NCBI GenBank assembly: GCA_002453475.1
Contig: DKGY01000029.1
Location: forward strand, 40,176 to 47,655
DNA length: 7,480 nucleotides
Origin: Clostridium sp. UBA6758
GTDB taxonomy: Bacteria > Bacillota > Clostridia > Clostridiales > Clostridiaceae
Reading direction: 5' to 3'
The translations under genes were made by a program, and so were the position numbers. The notes under the pieces are model-generated. The model had not been told where the DNA came from. It saw only the letters and a list, made by a program, of their open reading frames with translations, and searched no databases. Below, piece after piece: positions 6,048 through 7,480 of this stretch; the stretch's first letter is position 1; every line of letters begins with the position of its first letter.

Positions 6048-6536
6048 ATGAAAGCAGCTTTTCTAATAATTGATATGCAAAAGGGATGTTATGACTTTTG
6101 TAAATGTCAAAGAGAATTTGATGAGGCAGTAGAGTATATAAATGAGGCAGCACGTATGTTTAGGGAAAAAGGATTGCCTGTTGTTAAAGTATTGGATATT
6201 GAAGTGGGAGAAGGTCCTGGTTCTGAGAAGTTTGAATTTGTTGATTCTATTATTGAGAGTACAAATGATATTGTTATACATAAAGAGTATAATAATGCCT
6301 TTTTTAAGACAGAGCTTCATGATAAGCTTCAAGAACTTGGGGTTGAATTTGTTGTTATAAGTGGCTTTGCAGCAGAGTATTGTGTATTATTCTCTTATAA
6401 TGGAGCAAAAGAAATGGGATATGGCACATCATTACTTCAAAATGGTATTGCAGGCGTTGAATATGAAGAAGTTAAAAAAATGCAACTCTTAAGACCAGTA
6501 GTTAGCCTTGAGGCATTAGAATATTTTTTAAAGTAA
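6048..6536 (+). CDS. Isochorismatase-like cysteine hydrolase
   Basis: The product has 162 residues, short for the family (often 180-210). The ATG follows AAGGGGTG (6032-6039) at good spacing. The catalytic triad of the isochorismatase-like fold is complete: D9 in AFLIIDMQKG, K79 in IVIHKEYNNAFFKT, and nucleophile C112 in ISGFAAEYCV. Family members are cytosolic hydrolases of amides or ethers such as nicotinamide, N-carbamoylsarcosine, isochorismate or ureidoacrylate. This one lacks an obvious substrate signature; the long insert that carries nicotinamidase metal ligands is not evident. It appears to be a single-gene unit with its own promoter and downstream hairpins. N-terminal cysteines (C14, C18, C20) are unusual and may simply be incidental. 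Fold and catalytic residues are clear; the substrate is unknown. Confidence 0.88.
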   Translation: MKAAFLIIDMQKGCYDFCKCQREFDEAVEYINEAARMFREKGLPVVKVLDIEVGEGPGSEKFEFVDSIIESTNDIVIHKEYNNAFFKTELHDKLQELGVEFVVISGFAAEYCVLFSYNGAKEMGYGTSLLQNGIAGVEYEEVKKMQLLRPVVSLEALEYFLK

Positions 6537-6541
6537 GAAAA

Positions 6542-6563
6542 GCTTAGTGCCTAAGCACTAAGC
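6542..6563 (+). terminator. Perfect short hairpin after the cysteine hydrolase
   Basis: GCTTAGTGC (6542-6550) and GCACTAAGC (6555-6563) form a perfect 9-bp stem with a CTAA loop, five bases after the stop codon. Only AATTCTT follows, so it is a poor terminator on its own but could block 3' exonucleases. Confidence 0.5.
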
Positions 6564-6576
6564 AATTCTTAGAACA

Positions 6577-6619
6577 AAAGCGATTAACCCACAAACCTTT
6601 GATTTGGGTTAGTCGCTTT
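6577..6619 (-). terminator. Long hairpin, best oriented as terminator of the minus-strand gene
   Basis: Arms 6577-6591 and 6605-6619 pair over 15 bp with one G-U, with a 13-base loop. Read on the minus strand the stem runs into GCTTTTGTTC, a fair T tract; on the plus strand only three T follow. It could serve the nucleotidyltransferase gene, about 160 bases after its stop, or work in both directions. Confidence 0.55.
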
Positions 6620-6682
6620 CACAGCATGTTTATTTTGTTTTAGGGCCATTAGATTAGGTTTATGATATGAATTCAAGAGACT

Positions 6683-6715
6683 AAAGCACTATTCTTTCAT
6701 GGATGGTGCTTTTTT
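6683..6715 (+). terminator. Strong plus-strand intrinsic terminator
   Basis: Arms 6683-6694 and 6701-6712 pair over 12 bp with two G-U pairs around a 6-base loop, and the T run spans 6710-6715. This is the best plus-strand terminator after the cysteine hydrolase, although it lies about 150 bases past the stop codon. It also forms the hairpin part of the repeated element, copy B. Confidence 0.7.
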
Positions 6716-6760
6716 CGTTGCTACTAAGTTCTATGTGAACTCCAAGAAATTTAATCACAG
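6683..6760 (+). repeat. Hairpin-plus-tail element, copy B
   Basis: The terminator-like hairpin (6683-6712) is followed, 12 bases on, by a 36-base tail at 6725-6760 that starts TAAGTTCTATGTGAA and ends TCACAG. It matches the tail of copy A (901-937) at about 28 of 37 aligned positions. A short TTGC also precedes the tail in both copies. Here the hairpin is far more regular than in copy A and ends in a real T run, so copy B looks like the better preserved form. It lies 20 bases from the stop codon of the convergent nucleotidyltransferase gene. Confidence 0.5.
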
Positions 6761-6779
6761 AAAATGTACAACAACAAAA

Positions 6780-7480
6780 TTATAGCAGTTCCTCTAAATT
6801 CACATTTTTCAAGTAAGCCATTACTTCATTAAACCACTCAATTATTTCCTGATGTCTTTCTCTTAGTTCTTCACCATCTTTTATGAAATAGAAATTATGA
6901 AGTCTTTTTACTACATCCTCAGGGAAGTCATAATAAACATATCTTGTTTTGAAGTTATATCTATATGGTTTGTATTTAATCCTAAGCATTTCTAGTAGCA
7001 GACCTAAGGAAAAACTTTGATAAAAGGATATTGCTTCAATATAGTTGTGTCTGTTAAGTTCCTTCTCAATAAGGAACTGATACATATTAAATAAACTATC
7101 TACGTTTTCTATTCTTGTTCTAAGAGTTTTTGCAAATTCAATTTTGTTCATTGGGGTTGCTTGGGCTACATTGCATTTGTCAAAAAGCACAAGTATATCT
7201 CCATGGACTTCTTTATTTAACAGCTTTTCAGTACTTGTATGTTTTACAGCACATATTTCTATTACCATGAACTTGCTAGTGCCATGAAGTTTATATACCT
7301 TTTGATAAGCTCCAGGAGATAATGACTGGGTACCTCCATAGCTGTTTTCTATTTTAGCCAGGGATTCTAAAGAAATATCTAAAACATTAAACATATCCTT
7401 AATCTTGTCATCTTCAACATCAACTACAACATCAATGTCAGACCACACGTCTACACGTTTAAATGCTGCAGAACCACCCT
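6780..7480 (-). CDS. Nucleotidyltransferase-fold protein, 5' end outside the window
   Basis: The frame is open to the window edge, giving at least 232 residues, so the GTG at 7448 is not the true start. The first residues in view are GGSAAFKRVDVWSDIDVVVD. This is the polymerase-beta-type signature hG[GS]-x9-13-DhD, with D14 and D16 (window numbering) as metal ligands. It is followed by a beta-rich core to about residue 105 and an all-helical C-terminal half, including LRIKYKPYRYNF and repeated acidic helices. This layout, catalytic domain plus helical substrate domain, resembles aminoglycoside and lincosamide nucleotidyltransferases and other stand-alone family members. I do not see a match to a specific resistance gene, and no HEPN partner gene is in view. 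Activity and target are unknown; transfer of a nucleotide to a small molecule is the general expectation. Confidence 0.75.
   Translation of the reverse strand, partial: GGSAAFKRVDVWSDIDVVVDVEDDKIKDMFNVLDISLESLAKIENSYGGTQSLSPGAYQKVYKLHGTSKFMVIEICAVKHTSTEKLLNKEVHGDILVLFDKCNVAQATPMNKIEFAKTLRTRIENVDSLFNMYQFLIEKELNRHNYIEAISFYQSFSLGLLLEMLRIKYKPYRYNFKTRYVYYDFPEDVVKRLHNFYFIKDGEELRERHQEIIEWFNEVMAYLKNVNLEELL

Noticed and set aside
5845..6332. Two minus-strand open frames (5845-6153 and 6063-6332) and a plus-strand frame at 6142-6360
   Set aside because: They overlap the cysteine hydrolase gene or its AT-rich promoter region in other frames. Their translations are dominated by Ile, Leu, Phe, Tyr and Asn, as expected from AT-rich shadow frames.

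Overview
The window is AT-rich, uses strong purine-rich Shine-Dalgarno sites (GGAGG, GGGGTG), favours AGA and ATA codons and has compact gene spacing. Together with the proteins it encodes, this suggests a low-GC Firmicute, most likely Clostridium or a close relative. It looks like ordinary chromosomal accessory sequence: I see no transposase, integrase, phage gene, tRNA, rRNA or CRISPR array.

Left part (1-1122). The end of an FMN-dependent NADH-azoreductase gene is followed by a hairpin, then a dyad overlapping a promoter, then a gene for a small cysteine-rich protein of unknown function that ends in a strong terminator. The next ~380 bases hold no convincing gene. They contain a hairpin-plus-tail element that recurs near position 6700, and a promoter with the long spacer typical of MerR control.

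Centre (1123-4759). Three genes run in the same direction: a MerR regulator fused to a SAM-dependent methyltransferase, then two PLP-dependent sugar aminotransferases of the DegT/DnrJ/EryC1/StrS family. The aminotransferases belong to different active-site subtypes: one has the SFHxVKxxTTxEGG form, the other the SFFPTKxLGAYGDGG form. They are 38 bases apart and surely form an operon; the regulator may read through into them. A pair of sugar aminotransferases beside a methyltransferase hints at an amino-sugar product, but no nucleotide-sugar synthesis or glycosyltransferase gene is in view.

Right part (4760-7480). A convergent gene encodes a K+-channel-like membrane protein with an intact TIGYGD filter. 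A divergent gene encodes a small isochorismatase-like cysteine hydrolase. After it come three successive hairpins and the second copy of the hairpin-plus-tail element. Last is a convergent nucleotidyltransferase-fold gene whose 5' end lies outside the window; its GGS...DxD signature lies partly before the first possible start codon in the window, so it is a truncated longer gene.

The most interesting points are the MerR-methyltransferase/double-aminotransferase cluster with its visible operator, the duplicated noncoding element, the unrecognised cysteine-rich protein with its upstream dyad, and the orphan nucleotidyltransferase.
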